Shown here: positions 1 to 7,890 of the stretch, one piece after another
How the letters are laid out: the number at the start of each line of letters is the position of its first letter
How positions within the stretch are numbered: the first letter of the stretch is position 1
Source: Acidobacteriota bacterium
GTDB taxonomy: Bacteria > Acidobacteriota > Thermoanaerobaculia > UBA5066
Direction: 5' to 3'
Assembly (NCBI GenBank): GCA_008363385.1
Contig: RHKY01000045.1
Coordinates: 1-42,903 of the forward strand
DNA length: 42,903 nt
Made by a program: the position numbers and the translations under genes
The notes under the pieces: model-generated
Databases searched by the model: none
Told to the model about the DNA's origin: nothing
The model's input: only the letters and a program-made list of their open reading frames with translations

Positions 1-1
1 C

Positions 2-145
2 AACCTGGCCTTCGGCGAGTGGGTCAAGGTCTTCGGCGACGAGAAGCTCACCACCGCCCTCCTCGACCGCCTCGGCCACCACGCCCACATCCTGACCACC
101 AAGGGCCCCTCGTATCGCACCCGCCGCCGAACCGTGAAGGACTGA
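2..145 (+). CDS. istB: IstB-like ATP-binding transposition helper, C-terminal fragment
   Basis: The open frame enters from the left edge and ends at TGA 143-145, giving 47 residues. It contains NLAFGEWVKVFGDEKLTTAL, LLDRLGHHAHIL and a basic tail. This is the conserved end of IstB, the AAA+ helper that works with the IstA DDE transposase of IS21 elements. The Walker motifs lie upstream of the window. The gene is cut by the window edge, not visibly damaged. It sits upstream of the element's right-end repeats, as expected for an istA-istB operon reading toward the right terminus. Confidence 0.88.
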   Translation, partial: NLAFGEWVKVFGDEKLTTALLDRLGHHAHILTTKGPSYRTRRRTVKD

Positions 146-297
146 CGCGGAAGGCCGGAAAGCGCACACGCCTCGCCCTGGACGCCTCGCGTTTTCCACG
201 TTTCCACAGCTGTCCACAAAGAGAAAACGAAACAAAAAGAGAAAGGCGACGACTACGACGGGAGACTCTCTCCCCTACACTTCAACCCGCCTCGGGG

Positions 298-335
298 TGG
301 CTCCCTTTCCGGCCGCCCGACTGGCTCCCTTTCCG
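298..335 (+). repeat. IS21 right-end internal direct repeats
   Basis: The 14-nt sequence TGGCTCCCTTTCCG occurs at 298-311 and again at 322-335, 24 nt apart. Both copies are followed by related GC-rich sequence (GGCCGCC and AACGGCCGCC). Paired repeats of this kind near the terminus are the usual transposase-binding sites of IS21-family ends. The alternative, a CRISPR leader motif, is less likely because istB is immediately upstream. Confidence 0.65.
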
Positions 336-352
336 AACGGCCGCCGCAGCAG

Positions 353-1533
353 GTGATCCCCGCTCCGATGCCTTCGGGCGTTGAGCACTAGATCGGCCAG
401 TCCGGGAACCGCTCCTGCACGGTGGTGTGATCCCCGCTCCGATGCCTTCGGGCGTTGAGCACCCCATGCCGTACACCGCGAGCGCCTCGTTGACCTGGTG
501 ATCCCCGCTCCGATGCCTTCGGGCGTTGAGCACGCGACAAGCGCCGCCTCCCGGCAACGGTCACAACAGTGATCCCCGCTCCGATGCCTTCGGGCGTTGA
601 GCACCTCACTGGGCACCTCCCTTAGACGGACGCGTTGCTGGTGATCCCCGCTCCGATGCCTTCGGGCGTTGAGCACTAGACTTCCACGGTCCACCGCTCG
701 TCGGTCTCGACGTGATCCCCGCTCCGATGCCTTCGGGCGTTGAGCACCAGTCGACGGTCTCGCCGCCCATCGTCGTGGTGGACGGTGATCCCCGCTCCGA
801 TGCCTTCGGGCGTTGAGCACACGGTGGAGCAGGCGGAAACCCTGTGCGACAGGCTCGTGATCCCCGCTCCGATGCCTTCGGGCGTTGAGCACATCACCGT
901 CGTCTTGAGCCTTGGTTCTGCCATGCCCGGTGATCCCGGCTCCGATGCCTTCGGGCGTTGAGCACCGTCCCCTCTTTCAGGTCGGCTCCGATGCCAAGAG
1001 TGATCCCGGCTCCGATGCCTTCGGGCGTTGAGCACCCCGCTGAGATCAAGCTGGCCCGCTGCGTGTGCGGGGTGATCCCGGCTCCGATGCCTTCGGGCGT
1101 TGAGCACATCCATCCGCCTAAACCCGGGCACTCATGGGGGCGGTGATCCCGGCTCCGATGCCTTCGGGCGTTGAGCACTCCCAGGACAACGAGATCCTCT
1201 TCGGCGGTGCCCTGGTGATCCCCGCTCCGATGCCTTCGGGCGTTGAGCACCCGTCCCGCTCCTGGGCGGAGGAGTCGCCCGTGATGTGATCCCCGCTCCG
1301 ATGCCTTCGGGCGTTGAGCACCGCAGCTTGTTCGGGATCTCGGCCACCTTCTCGGGTGATCCCCGCTCCGATGCCTTCGGGCGTTGAGCACAGGATCGAA
1401 GTCGGGAGGAGTTCCTCCCGGGCGATGTGATCCCGGCTCCGATGCCTTCGGGCGTTGAGCAGCAGTGGGAGTCGTGGTCGCCCGTGGGGCCGAGGTCGTG
1501 ATCCCCGCTCCGATGCCCGCGGGCGTTGAGCAC
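353..1533 (+). CRISPR. CRISPR array, 17 repeats of 36 bp and 16 spacers
   Basis: The 36-bp repeats start at 353, 427, 498, 569, 641, 712, 785, 857, 930, 1000, 1072, 1143, 1215, 1286, 1356, 1427 and 1498. Spacers are 34-38 nt and all differ. The repeat begins GTGATCCC(C/G)GCTCCGATG and ends GGGCGTTGAGCAC. Its centre folds as AUGCC-UUCG-GGCGU, a five-pair stem on a cUUCGg tetraloop, leaving a TTGAGCAC-like 3' handle. Base 9 is C in most copies but G in repeats 9-12 and 16. Repeat 16 ends AG instead of AC, and repeat 17 has CG instead of TT in the loop. The decay at the right end marks the trailer, so the array reads on the plus strand with its leader side at the left, where IS21 now lies. No cas gene is visible, and I do not assign a subtype. 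Confidence 0.97.
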
Positions 1534-1598
1534 CCGTCAACTTCGGGTCGAGGAGGGGCGCACTGCGCCCGCGGCGGTTTCCGTTGCAAGATCGGCGC

Positions 1599-2768
1599 GT
1601 GAGCCTGGTCTCCCGGAAGGCGGGCGCCCTCGTCGTGGTGGCGCTCGCCTTCTTCACGGACATGGTCCTCTACTACCTCGTGGTGCCGCTGCTGCCGCAC
1701 TACGCGCGCGAGCTGTCGCTCTCGCAGATGGAGGTGGGGGTCCTCTTCGGGAGCTACGCGGTCGCGCTCCTCGTCTCGACGTTCCCGCTCGGGCGTCTCG
1801 CGGACCGGGTGGGGCGGCGGCCGCCGCTCCTCTGGGGCCTCGTCGGACTGGGCGCCACGACGCTCCTCTTCGCCCTCTCCGACAGCTACCCGCTCCTCGT
1901 CCTCGCCCGCGTCCTGCAGGGGATCTCGGGCGCGGCGACCTGGACGTCGGGGCTGGCGATCCTGGCGGACAGCTTCCCGGCCGCCGAACGAGGGCGCGGG
2001 ATGGGGACCGTCTTCGCCTTCGCCAACCTCGGCGTCCTCCTCGGGCCGCCGATCGCCGGGCACCTGAGCGACCGGTTCGGCCCGCGCGCGCCCTTCTTCT
2101 TCGCTGCCGGTCTCGCCCTCCTCGACGCCGCGGCGCGCATCCTCCTGCTGCGCGACGAGGCGCCGCCCGAGGGGACGAGGCTCGGGTACCGGGCGCTCGT
2201 CGGGAACGCGGTCGTGAGGGTGTTCGCCGGCGCGATGGCGCTGGGCGCGGGGCTCTTCTCTCTCCTGGAGTCGACGCTCCCGATCCACCTCGACGCCGCG
2301 TTCGGGATGTCCGCGGCCGAGATCGGGAACGCCTTCGCCGTCGTGGCGGCGAGCCACATGGTCACCTCGCCGCTGATGGGCCGCCTCTCGGACCGCGTCG
2401 GCCGGCGGAAGGTGCTGGCCACGGGCCTCCTGATGGCGCTCGTCCTCGTCCCGCTCACCGGCTTCGTGACGGTGCGGTGGGGCATCGTCCTGGCCATGGC
2501 GGGCCTTGGCGTGACGGCCTCTTTCGTCATCAGCCCGGCGAGCCCCGCGCTGGCCGACGCCGTGGAGGCGATGGGAAGCCAGAGCTACGCCTCGGTCTTC
2601 ACCCTCCTGAACGTCGCCTACGGCGTCGGCATGATGGTCGCTCCGATCCTGGGGAGCGCGGCCGTGACGGCCTTCGGCGTCCGGGGGGCGCTCCTCCTCT
2701 CGGGCCTCGTCTTCGGGGCCTACCTCTTCGCCCTGCCGTCCGTCCCCTCGGCCCCGCCCCGGTGCTGA
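1599..2768 (+). CDS. MFS transporter (DHA1-like, 12 TM)
   Basis: This 389-residue inner-membrane protein has the two-bundle layout of the major facilitator superfamily. The loop after TM2 carries motif A (GRLADRVGRRPPLL), and the matching loop of the second half carries GRLSDRVGRRKVL. Hydrophobic helices run throughout, with a motif-C-like ANLGVLLGPPIAG stretch in TM5. Size and motifs fit proton-coupled drug or small-solute exporters of the DHA1 type, but the substrate cannot be read. A TTG at 1584 is in frame, but GTG 1599 directly precedes a basic N-terminus. Neither has a clear ribosome site. The gene begins 65 nt after the last CRISPR repeat and ends 28 nt before the OPT transporter gene, so they may be co-transcribed. 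Confidence 0.85.
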   Translation: MSLVSRKAGALVVVALAFFTDMVLYYLVVPLLPHYARELSLSQMEVGVLFGSYAVALLVSTFPLGRLADRVGRRPPLLWGLVGLGATTLLFALSDSYPLLVLARVLQGISGAATWTSGLAILADSFPAAERGRGMGTVFAFANLGVLLGPPIAGHLSDRFGPRAPFFFAAGLALLDAAARILLLRDEAPPEGTRLGYRALVGNAVVRVFAGAMALGAGLFSLLESTLPIHLDAAFGMSAAEIGNAFAVVAASHMVTSPLMGRLSDRVGRRKVLATGLLMALVLVPLTGFVTVRWGIVLAMAGLGVTASFVISPASPALADAVEAMGSQSYASVFTLLNVAYGVGMMVAPILGSAAVTAFGVRGALLLSGLVFGAYLFALPSVPSAPPRC

Positions 2769-2796
2769 CCGCGCGACGGGAGGAGAATCGGCGCCG

Positions 2797-4875
2797 ATGT
2801 CGAGAGCCGACGAGGCGCCCAACCCCGCCGAGGACGTCCGCCTCCCTTCCAACGCCTTCCGCGAGCTCGCCCCTGGAGAGACCTACGAGCCGGTCGTCCC
2901 GCCCGGCCAGAGCCCGCCGGAGGTCACGGTCCGCTCGGTCGTCCAGGGCTTCGCCTGGTCCGTCGTCTTCTCGGCCGCGGCGACGTACATCGCGCTGAAG
3001 CTCGGTCAGGGGATCGAGTCGGCCATCCCGATCTCGATCCTGGCGGTCGGCGTCTCGGTCCTCCTCGTGAAGACGATGAAGGCCCGCGCGTCGACGATGC
3101 TCGAGAACGTCAACGTCCTGGCCATCGGCGCCACGTCCGGGGTGATCGCGGGGGGCTCGGTCTTCACGATGCCCGCGATCCACATCCTGGACCTCCAGGA
3201 CCGCTCCTCGTTCTTCCAGATCTTCCTCGTCCCGCTCCTGGGGGCCTTCCTGGGCGTCTTCTTCCTCGCCCCGTTCCGGCGCTACTTCGTGAGGGACCTG
3301 CACGGCAAGCTCCCGTTTCCCGAGGGACGCGCCACGACCGAGATCCTCGTCGCCGGCAAGCGCGGCGGCAGGAGCGCGATCGTCCTGTCGTACTCGGCGG
3401 CGGTGGCGGCCGTCTTCGACTTCCTCGGGCCCTCGCTGAAGGCCTGGGCCGAGACCTTCTCGACGGCCTCGATCGGGGCGTTGACCGCCTTCACCGACCG
3501 GACGAAGGCCGTCTTCAGCCTCAACACCTCGGCCGCCGTCCTGGGCCTGGGCTACATCATGGGGCTCGACTACGCGGCGATCATCCTGGGCGGGTCGCTC
3601 GTCTCGTTCCTGGCCCTCGTGCCGCTCTTCGGCTGGCTCTCGCAGTGGATCCCGGGGGCGATCTCGGCCGGGGCCGAGCCGCTCCGCTCCCTGCCGCCCG
3701 ACGACATCTTCCGGCTCTACGTCCGCCCGGTCGGGATCGGCGGGATCTTCTGCGCGGGGGTCCTCTCGATCCTGAAGATGTCCCCGGTCATCGTCCAGGC
3801 CGTCAAGCAGGCCCTCGGCGAGACGGCACGCCTCGTCAGGGGCGAGGGGATCGCCGCCGGGGAGGTCCGGACGGACCGCGCGCTCCCGATGGCCGCCAAC
3901 CTCGGCGGGGCGCTCGCCACGGGCGTCCTCGTCCTCCTCTACTTCCGCTTCTCGGTCCTCGCGGGCGAGCCGCGGGCCACCTCCATCGCCCTCGTCTCGA
4001 CCGTCATGGCCCTCGTCATCGCCTTCCTCTTCGCCGCCGTCTCGGCCTGGGCCGTCGCCATGATCTCGATCACGCCGGTCTCCGGGATGACGCTGACGAC
4101 CCTCATCGTCACGGCCGTCGCCCTCTCGGCGATGGGCCTGTCGGGGAAGGGCGGGATGCTCCAGACGCTCCTGATCGGCGGGGTCGTCTGCACCGCGCTC
4201 TCGGCCTCGGCCTCCCTCGTGACGCAGTACAAGATCGCCTACTGGCTGGGCGGCACGCCGCGCTGGATCGAGCTGGCCAACCTCGCGGGCGCGGTCGTCT
4301 CCTCCGCCGCCACGACGGCGGTCATCCTCCTCATGGCGAAGGTCTACGGCTTCGCCCCGTCTCCCTCGCACCCGAACCCGCTCCCGGCCCCGCAGCCGAA
4401 CGCCATGGCCGCGGTCCTGACGGGCGTGATGGGGACGGAAGGGGCGCCCTGGTTCCTCTACGCCGTCGGCGCCGTCTTCGCCCTCTCTGTCGAGCTGTGC
4501 GGCGTCTCGGGGCTCGCCTTCGCCCTCGGGATGTACCTCCCGATGGACCTCAACTCGCCGCTCGTGATCGGCGCGGGCGTCTCCTGGCTCCTGGCCCGCT
4601 CGTCGAAGGACGAGGCGCTCGCCAAGGCGCGTCAGGAGAAGGGGACGCTGATCGCCTCCGGCTTCATCGCGGGCGGGGCGCTCGTCGGCGTCTTCTCGGC
4701 CCTCCTCCGCTTCTGCGAGGACACCTGGCACGTCCCGCTCGTCCCCGACCTGACCGCCGCCAAGGGGATCGGCGGCTACCTCGCCTCCTGGGGGAACTTC
4801 AACGGCCTGGCGGCCTTCCTCCTCCTCGCCGGCTGGGTCTACTGGAACTCCCGCCGCGAGACCGTGGAGGGCTGA
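2797..4875 (+). CDS. OPT-family oligopeptide transporter
   Basis: This 692-residue polytopic membrane protein has the hallmarks of the OPT (oligopeptide/metal-chelate) transporter superfamily. These include the N-terminal LTVRSV-like segment (EVTVRSVVQGFAWSV), the TYIALKLGQGIESAIPISIL helix, ENVNVLAIGATSGVIAGGS, and KLPFPEGRATTEIL in the first half. Length and about 14-16 hydrophobic segments fit bacterial OPT proteins, which import di- to oligopeptides or metal complexes. The ATG at 2797 has a good GGAGGAGAA ribosome site upstream. The gene lies in a plus-strand run between the MFS gene and the diguanylate cyclase. The substrate is unknown. Secreted peptidases nearby (ACE-like, M1-like) make peptide uptake plausible, but that is inference. 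Confidence 0.9.
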   Translation: MSRADEAPNPAEDVRLPSNAFRELAPGETYEPVVPPGQSPPEVTVRSVVQGFAWSVVFSAAATYIALKLGQGIESAIPISILAVGVSVLLVKTMKARASTMLENVNVLAIGATSGVIAGGSVFTMPAIHILDLQDRSSFFQIFLVPLLGAFLGVFFLAPFRRYFVRDLHGKLPFPEGRATTEILVAGKRGGRSAIVLSYSAAVAAVFDFLGPSLKAWAETFSTASIGALTAFTDRTKAVFSLNTSAAVLGLGYIMGLDYAAIILGGSLVSFLALVPLFGWLSQWIPGAISAGAEPLRSLPPDDIFRLYVRPVGIGGIFCAGVLSILKMSPVIVQAVKQALGETARLVRGEGIAAGEVRTDRALPMAANLGGALATGVLVLLYFRFSVLAGEPRATSIALVSTVMALVIAFLFAAVSAWAVAMISITPVSGMTLTTLIVTAVALSAMGLSGKGGMLQTLLIGGVVCTALSASASLVTQYKIAYWLGGTPRWIELANLAGAVVSSAATTAVILLMAKVYGFAPSPSHPNPLPAPQPNAMAAVLTGVMGTEGAPWFLYAVGAVFALSVELCGVSGLAFALGMYLPMDLNSPLVIGAGVSWLLARSSKDEALAKARQEKGTLIASGFIAGGALVGVFSALLRFCEDTWHVPLVPDLTAAKGIGGYLASWGNFNGLAAFLLLAGWVYWNSRRETVEG

Positions 4876-4903
4876 CGCGCCCGGGTGGGACAATCCGCTC
4901 CGC

Positions 4904-5995
4904 ATGAGCCCGGAGCCGGAAGGCCCGTTCCAGTCCCCGGAGGAGGAGGTCGCCCACCTGAGGCGCGAGGTGGCCCGCCTCTCCCTCTTCCACGAGGTGG
5001 GCAAGGAGCTGGCCTCCTCCCTCGACCTCGACCGGATCCTGCGCACCGTCATGGAGAAGGTGCGCGACCTCCTCGACCCCGACAACTGGTCGCTCCTCCT
5101 CGTCGACGAGGCGGCGGGCGAGCTCTACTTCGAGATCGCCATCGGCGCCGGGGCCGAGAGGCTGAAGGACGCCCGGCTGAAGGTCGGCGAGGGGCTCGCC
5201 GGGTGGTGCGCGGCGAAGGGGGAGCCGGTCCTCGTCGAGCAGGCGAGCGCCGACCCGCGTTTCGACCCCCGGTTCGACCAGCTGACGGGCATCCGGACGC
5301 GCTCGATCGTCTGCGTCCCGATCGTCGGGCGGAAGGGGATCCTGGGCGTGATCGAGCTCGTCAACTTCGAGGAGAAGCCGAGCTTCGCCGAGGAGGACCT
5401 CCCGAACCTCCGGTACCTGGCCGACTACGCGGCGATCGCGCTGGACAACGCCCGGTACGTGGCGCGGATCCAGGAGCTGACGATCACCGACGACGCCACG
5501 TCGCTCTACAACGCCCGCCACCTGGCGTTCGTCCTGGACGCCGAGGTCTACCGCGCCGCGCGGTACGGGTACGAGTTCTCCCTCGTCTTCCTCGACCTGG
5601 ACCGTTTCAAGGAGGTGAACGACCTCCACGGGCACGCGGTCGGGACGAAGCTCCTCGTCCGGGTCGCCGACCTCCTGAAGCGCCAGCTGCGGCTCGTGGA
5701 CACCGGGTTCCGGTACGGCGGGGACGAGTTCGTCCTCCTCCTCCCGCAGACGCCGAAGGCCGAGGCGGCCAAGGCGGTGGCCCGGGTGCGGGACGCCCTG
5801 CACGCGACGCCGCTCCTCCTCGACGAGGGCCTCGACCTGAGGGTGACCGCCAGCTTCGGCATCGCCTCCTTCCCGGCCGACGGGAAGGCCCGCGCCGAGC
5901 TCCTCCGCGCCGCCGACGAGGCGATGTACCGCGTCAAGCACGGCACGAAGGACGGCATCCTCCTCGCGGGCCCCCCCGCGGCGATGCACGGGTAA
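4904..5995 (+). CDS. GAF-GGDEF diguanylate cyclase
   Basis: This 363-residue cytoplasmic protein has a short coiled N-terminus (about 14-35), one GAF domain (about 38-185) and a GGDEF domain (about 195-360). The active site YGGDEF is intact at 271-276. RLVD sits at the usual I-site spacing upstream, so it should make c-di-GMP and be feedback-inhibited by it. LFLDLDRFKEVND-type metal-binding residues are present (FLDLDRFKEVND). There is no membrane segment, so the signal is probably a small ligand or redox state sensed by GAF. It begins 28 nt after the OPT gene. It is the only GGDEF protein here; the HD-GYP protein at 27.6 kb would oppose it. Confidence 0.93.
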   Translation: MSPEPEGPFQSPEEEVAHLRREVARLSLFHEVGKELASSLDLDRILRTVMEKVRDLLDPDNWSLLLVDEAAGELYFEIAIGAGAERLKDARLKVGEGLAGWCAAKGEPVLVEQASADPRFDPRFDQLTGIRTRSIVCVPIVGRKGILGVIELVNFEEKPSFAEEDLPNLRYLADYAAIALDNARYVARIQELTITDDATSLYNARHLAFVLDAEVYRAARYGYEFSLVFLDLDRFKEVNDLHGHAVGTKLLVRVADLLKRQLRLVDTGFRYGGDEFVLLLPQTPKAEAAKAVARVRDALHATPLLLDEGLDLRVTASFGIASFPADGKARAELLRAADEAMYRVKHGTKDGILLAGPPAAMHG

Positions 5996-6051
5996 ACTGA
6001 TCTCCTCCCGAGCGCCGTGCCGGGAGATCCCACCCGAAGGAGGGTCCCCCC

Positions 6052-7869
6052 GTGAGCCGAATCCCCCGTGCGGCCCCGCGTGTGGCGTGCCTCGTCGCCT
6101 CGCTCGCGCTCGTCCTCCTCGCTCTCCCCGCCCCCGCCGCTCCCCCGACCGCCGCCGAGGCCCAGGCCTTCGTCGAGGCGGCCGAGGAGAGGCTGCTCGC
6201 CCTCTCGATCGAGTCCGAGCGGGCCGCGTGGGTGCAGGCGAACTTCATCACCGACGACACCGAGGCGCTCGCGGCGCTCGCCAGCGAGCGCCGGACGGCG
6301 GCCGTCGTCGAGCTGGCCAAGCAGGCGACGCGCTTCGACGGCGTGGCCGTCCCCGGGGAGGTCGCGCGGAAGCTCGCGCTCCTGAAGCTCGCGCTCACCG
6401 TCGCCGCCCCGTCCGACGCCAAGAAGGGGGCCGAGCTGGCCCGGATCGTGGCCGGGATGGAGGGGGCCTACGGGAAGGGGAAGTGGTGCCCCGAGGGTCC
6501 CGCGAGCTGCATGGACCTCGAGACCATCTCGCGGAAGATGGCCGGCAGCCGCGACCCCAAGGAGCTCCTCGCCCTCTGGAAGGGGTGGCACGCCATCGCC
6601 CCGCCGATCAAGGACGACTACGTCCGGTTCGTCGAGCTGGCCAACGAGGGGGCCAGGGAGCTGGGGTTCGCCGACACGGGCGCCATGTGGCGCAGCAAGT
6701 ACGACATGCCGCCGGACGCCTTCGCCAAGGAGCTCGACCGGCTCTGGGAGCAGGTCAAGCCGCTCTACCTCTCGCTCCACGCCTACGTCCGCTGGAAGCT
6801 GCGCGAGAAGTACGGCGACCTCGTCCCCGAGCAGGGGCCGATCCCGGCGCACCTCCTCGGGAACATGTGGGCGCAGAGCTGGACGGAGGTCTACCCGCTC
6901 CTCGCGCCGAAGGACGCCGATCCCGGGCTGGACCTGACGGCGATCCTGAAGGCCCGGAAGGCCGACCCGATCTGGATGACGAAGACCGGCGAGGCGTTCT
7001 TCACCTCCCTCGGCTTCGCGCCCCTGCCGAAGACGTTCTGGGAGCGCTCGCTCTTCACCCGCCCGCGCGACCGCGAGGTCGTCTGCCACGCCTCGGCCTG
7101 GGACATCGACTGGGTGGACGACCTGCGGATCAAGATGTGCATCGAGCCGACGGCGGACGACTTCGTCACGATCCACCACGAGCTGGGGCACAACTTCTAC
7201 CAGCGGGCGTACGCGAAGCAGCCGGTCCTCTTCCGGGACAGCGCCAACGACGGCTTCCACGAGGCGATCGGGGACGCGGTCGCGCTGTCGATCACGCCGG
7301 CCTACCTGAAGAAGCTCGGGCTGATCGAGGCGGAGCCGCCGGCGGCCAAGGACGTCGGCCTCCTGATGCAGCAGGCGCTCGACAAGGTGGCCTTCCTGCC
7401 CTTCGGCCTCCTCGTCGACCAGTGGCGCTGGAAGGTCTTCTCGGGAGCGGTCCCGAAGGAGAGGTACAACGAGGCCTGGTGGGAGCTCCGGCGGAAGTAC
7501 CAGGGAGTGGCCGCCCCCGAGCCGCGGAGCGAGGCCGACTTCGACGCCGGCGCCAAGTACCACGTCCCGGCGAACACGCCCTACACACGCTACTTCCTGG
7601 CGGGGATCCTCCAGTTCGACCTGCACCGCGCGCTGACCCGGGCGGCCGGCTGTACGGGCCCCGTGAACCGCTGCTCGATCTACGGCGACGCCGAGGCGGG
7701 GAAGAGGCTGATCGGGATGCTCGAGATGGGGCAGAGCCGCCCCTGGCCCGAGGCGCTCGCGAAGGTCACCGGCCAGCCGCGGATGGACGCGACGGCGGTC
7801 CTGGAGTACTTCGCGCCGCTGAAGAAGTGGCTCGACGCGGAGAACAGGGGGAAGCCGGTCGGCTGGTGA
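6052..7869 (+). CDS. M2-family peptidyl-dipeptidase (ACE-like)
   Basis: This 605-residue secreted zinc carboxydipeptidase resembles angiotensin-converting enzyme. A signal peptide covers about residues 1-30 (SLALVLLALPAPAA). The zinc site is HHELGHNFY with H376, E377 and H380, and the third ligand is E404 in NDGFHEAIGDA. MWRSKYDMPPDAF, HLLGNMWAQSW and LPFGLLVDQWRW are conserved M2 blocks. Bacterial M2 enzymes remove C-terminal dipeptides from extracellular or periplasmic peptides. The GTG start has GAAGGAGGG about 10 nt upstream. The gene converges on the GH44 gene with a hairpin between them. Length matches single-domain bacterial ACE homologues, and no key residue is missing. Confidence 0.93.
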   Translation: MSRIPRAAPRVACLVASLALVLLALPAPAAPPTAAEAQAFVEAAEERLLALSIESERAAWVQANFITDDTEALAALASERRTAAVVELAKQATRFDGVAVPGEVARKLALLKLALTVAAPSDAKKGAELARIVAGMEGAYGKGKWCPEGPASCMDLETISRKMAGSRDPKELLALWKGWHAIAPPIKDDYVRFVELANEGARELGFADTGAMWRSKYDMPPDAFAKELDRLWEQVKPLYLSLHAYVRWKLREKYGDLVPEQGPIPAHLLGNMWAQSWTEVYPLLAPKDADPGLDLTAILKARKADPIWMTKTGEAFFTSLGFAPLPKTFWERSLFTRPRDREVVCHASAWDIDWVDDLRIKMCIEPTADDFVTIHHELGHNFYQRAYAKQPVLFRDSANDGFHEAIGDAVALSITPAYLKKLGLIEAEPPAAKDVGLLMQQALDKVAFLPFGLLVDQWRWKVFSGAVPKERYNEAWWELRRKYQGVAAPEPRSEADFDAGAKYHVPANTPYTRYFLAGILQFDLHRALTRAAGCTGPVNRCSIYGDAEAGKRLIGMLEMGQSRPWPEALAKVTGQPRMDATAVLEYFAPLKKWLDAENRGKPVGW

Positions 7870-7879
7870 GCCGGCCGGC
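7854..7879. terminator. Hairpin between convergent genes (likely bidirectional terminator)
   Basis: An 11-bp stem (GCCGGTCGGCT / AGCCGGCCGGC, one G-T pair) closes a 4-nt GGTG loop. It overlaps the stop codon of the M2 peptidase gene and lies 12 nt before the end of the convergent GH44 gene. There is no clear T-run on either side, as is common in G+C-rich genomes. Its position between two gene ends supports a transcription-stop role. Confidence 0.5.
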
Positions 7880-7890
7880 TCCCCGGTCTT

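Larger units (their letters stand above)
1..351 (+). mobile_element. IS21-family insertion sequence, right-hand part
   Basis: This is the 3' portion of an IS21-like element whose left part lies outside the window. It contains the istB C-terminus (2-145), then about 150 nt of non-coding DNA with an unusually A-rich stretch (about 190-250). Two direct copies of TGGCTCCCTTTCCG (298-311 and 322-335) sit close to a CA dinucleotide at 350-351. IS21 elements typically end in CA and carry multiple short repeats just inside each end, so I place the right terminus at about 351. One base later the first CRISPR repeat begins. The exact terminus and target duplication cannot be confirmed without the left end. 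Confidence 0.75.

Noticed and set aside
146-352. A-rich stretch before the array as a CRISPR leader
   Set aside because: It directly follows istB and contains the paired TGGCTCCCTTTCCG repeats of an IS21 end, so it belongs to the insertion element.
275-1663. Several open frames on both strands across the array
   Set aside because: They arise because the repeat lacks stop codons in several frames. The translations are just repeated peptide blocks (LNARRHRSGDH).
894-2852. 652-codon minus-strand frame spanning array and MFS gene
   Set aside because: Low-complexity Arg/Glu/Gly-rich translation with no motif; antisense shadow of the MFS gene plus repeats.
2599-5085. 828-codon minus-strand frame opposite the OPT gene
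   Set aside because: Antisense to a clear transporter. Extreme G+C at third positions removes stops, and the charged low-complexity translation has no domain.
5999-6029. Terminator after the diguanylate cyclase
   Set aside because: GATCTCC/GGAGATC gives only a 7-bp stem with a long loop and no T-run; too weak to call.
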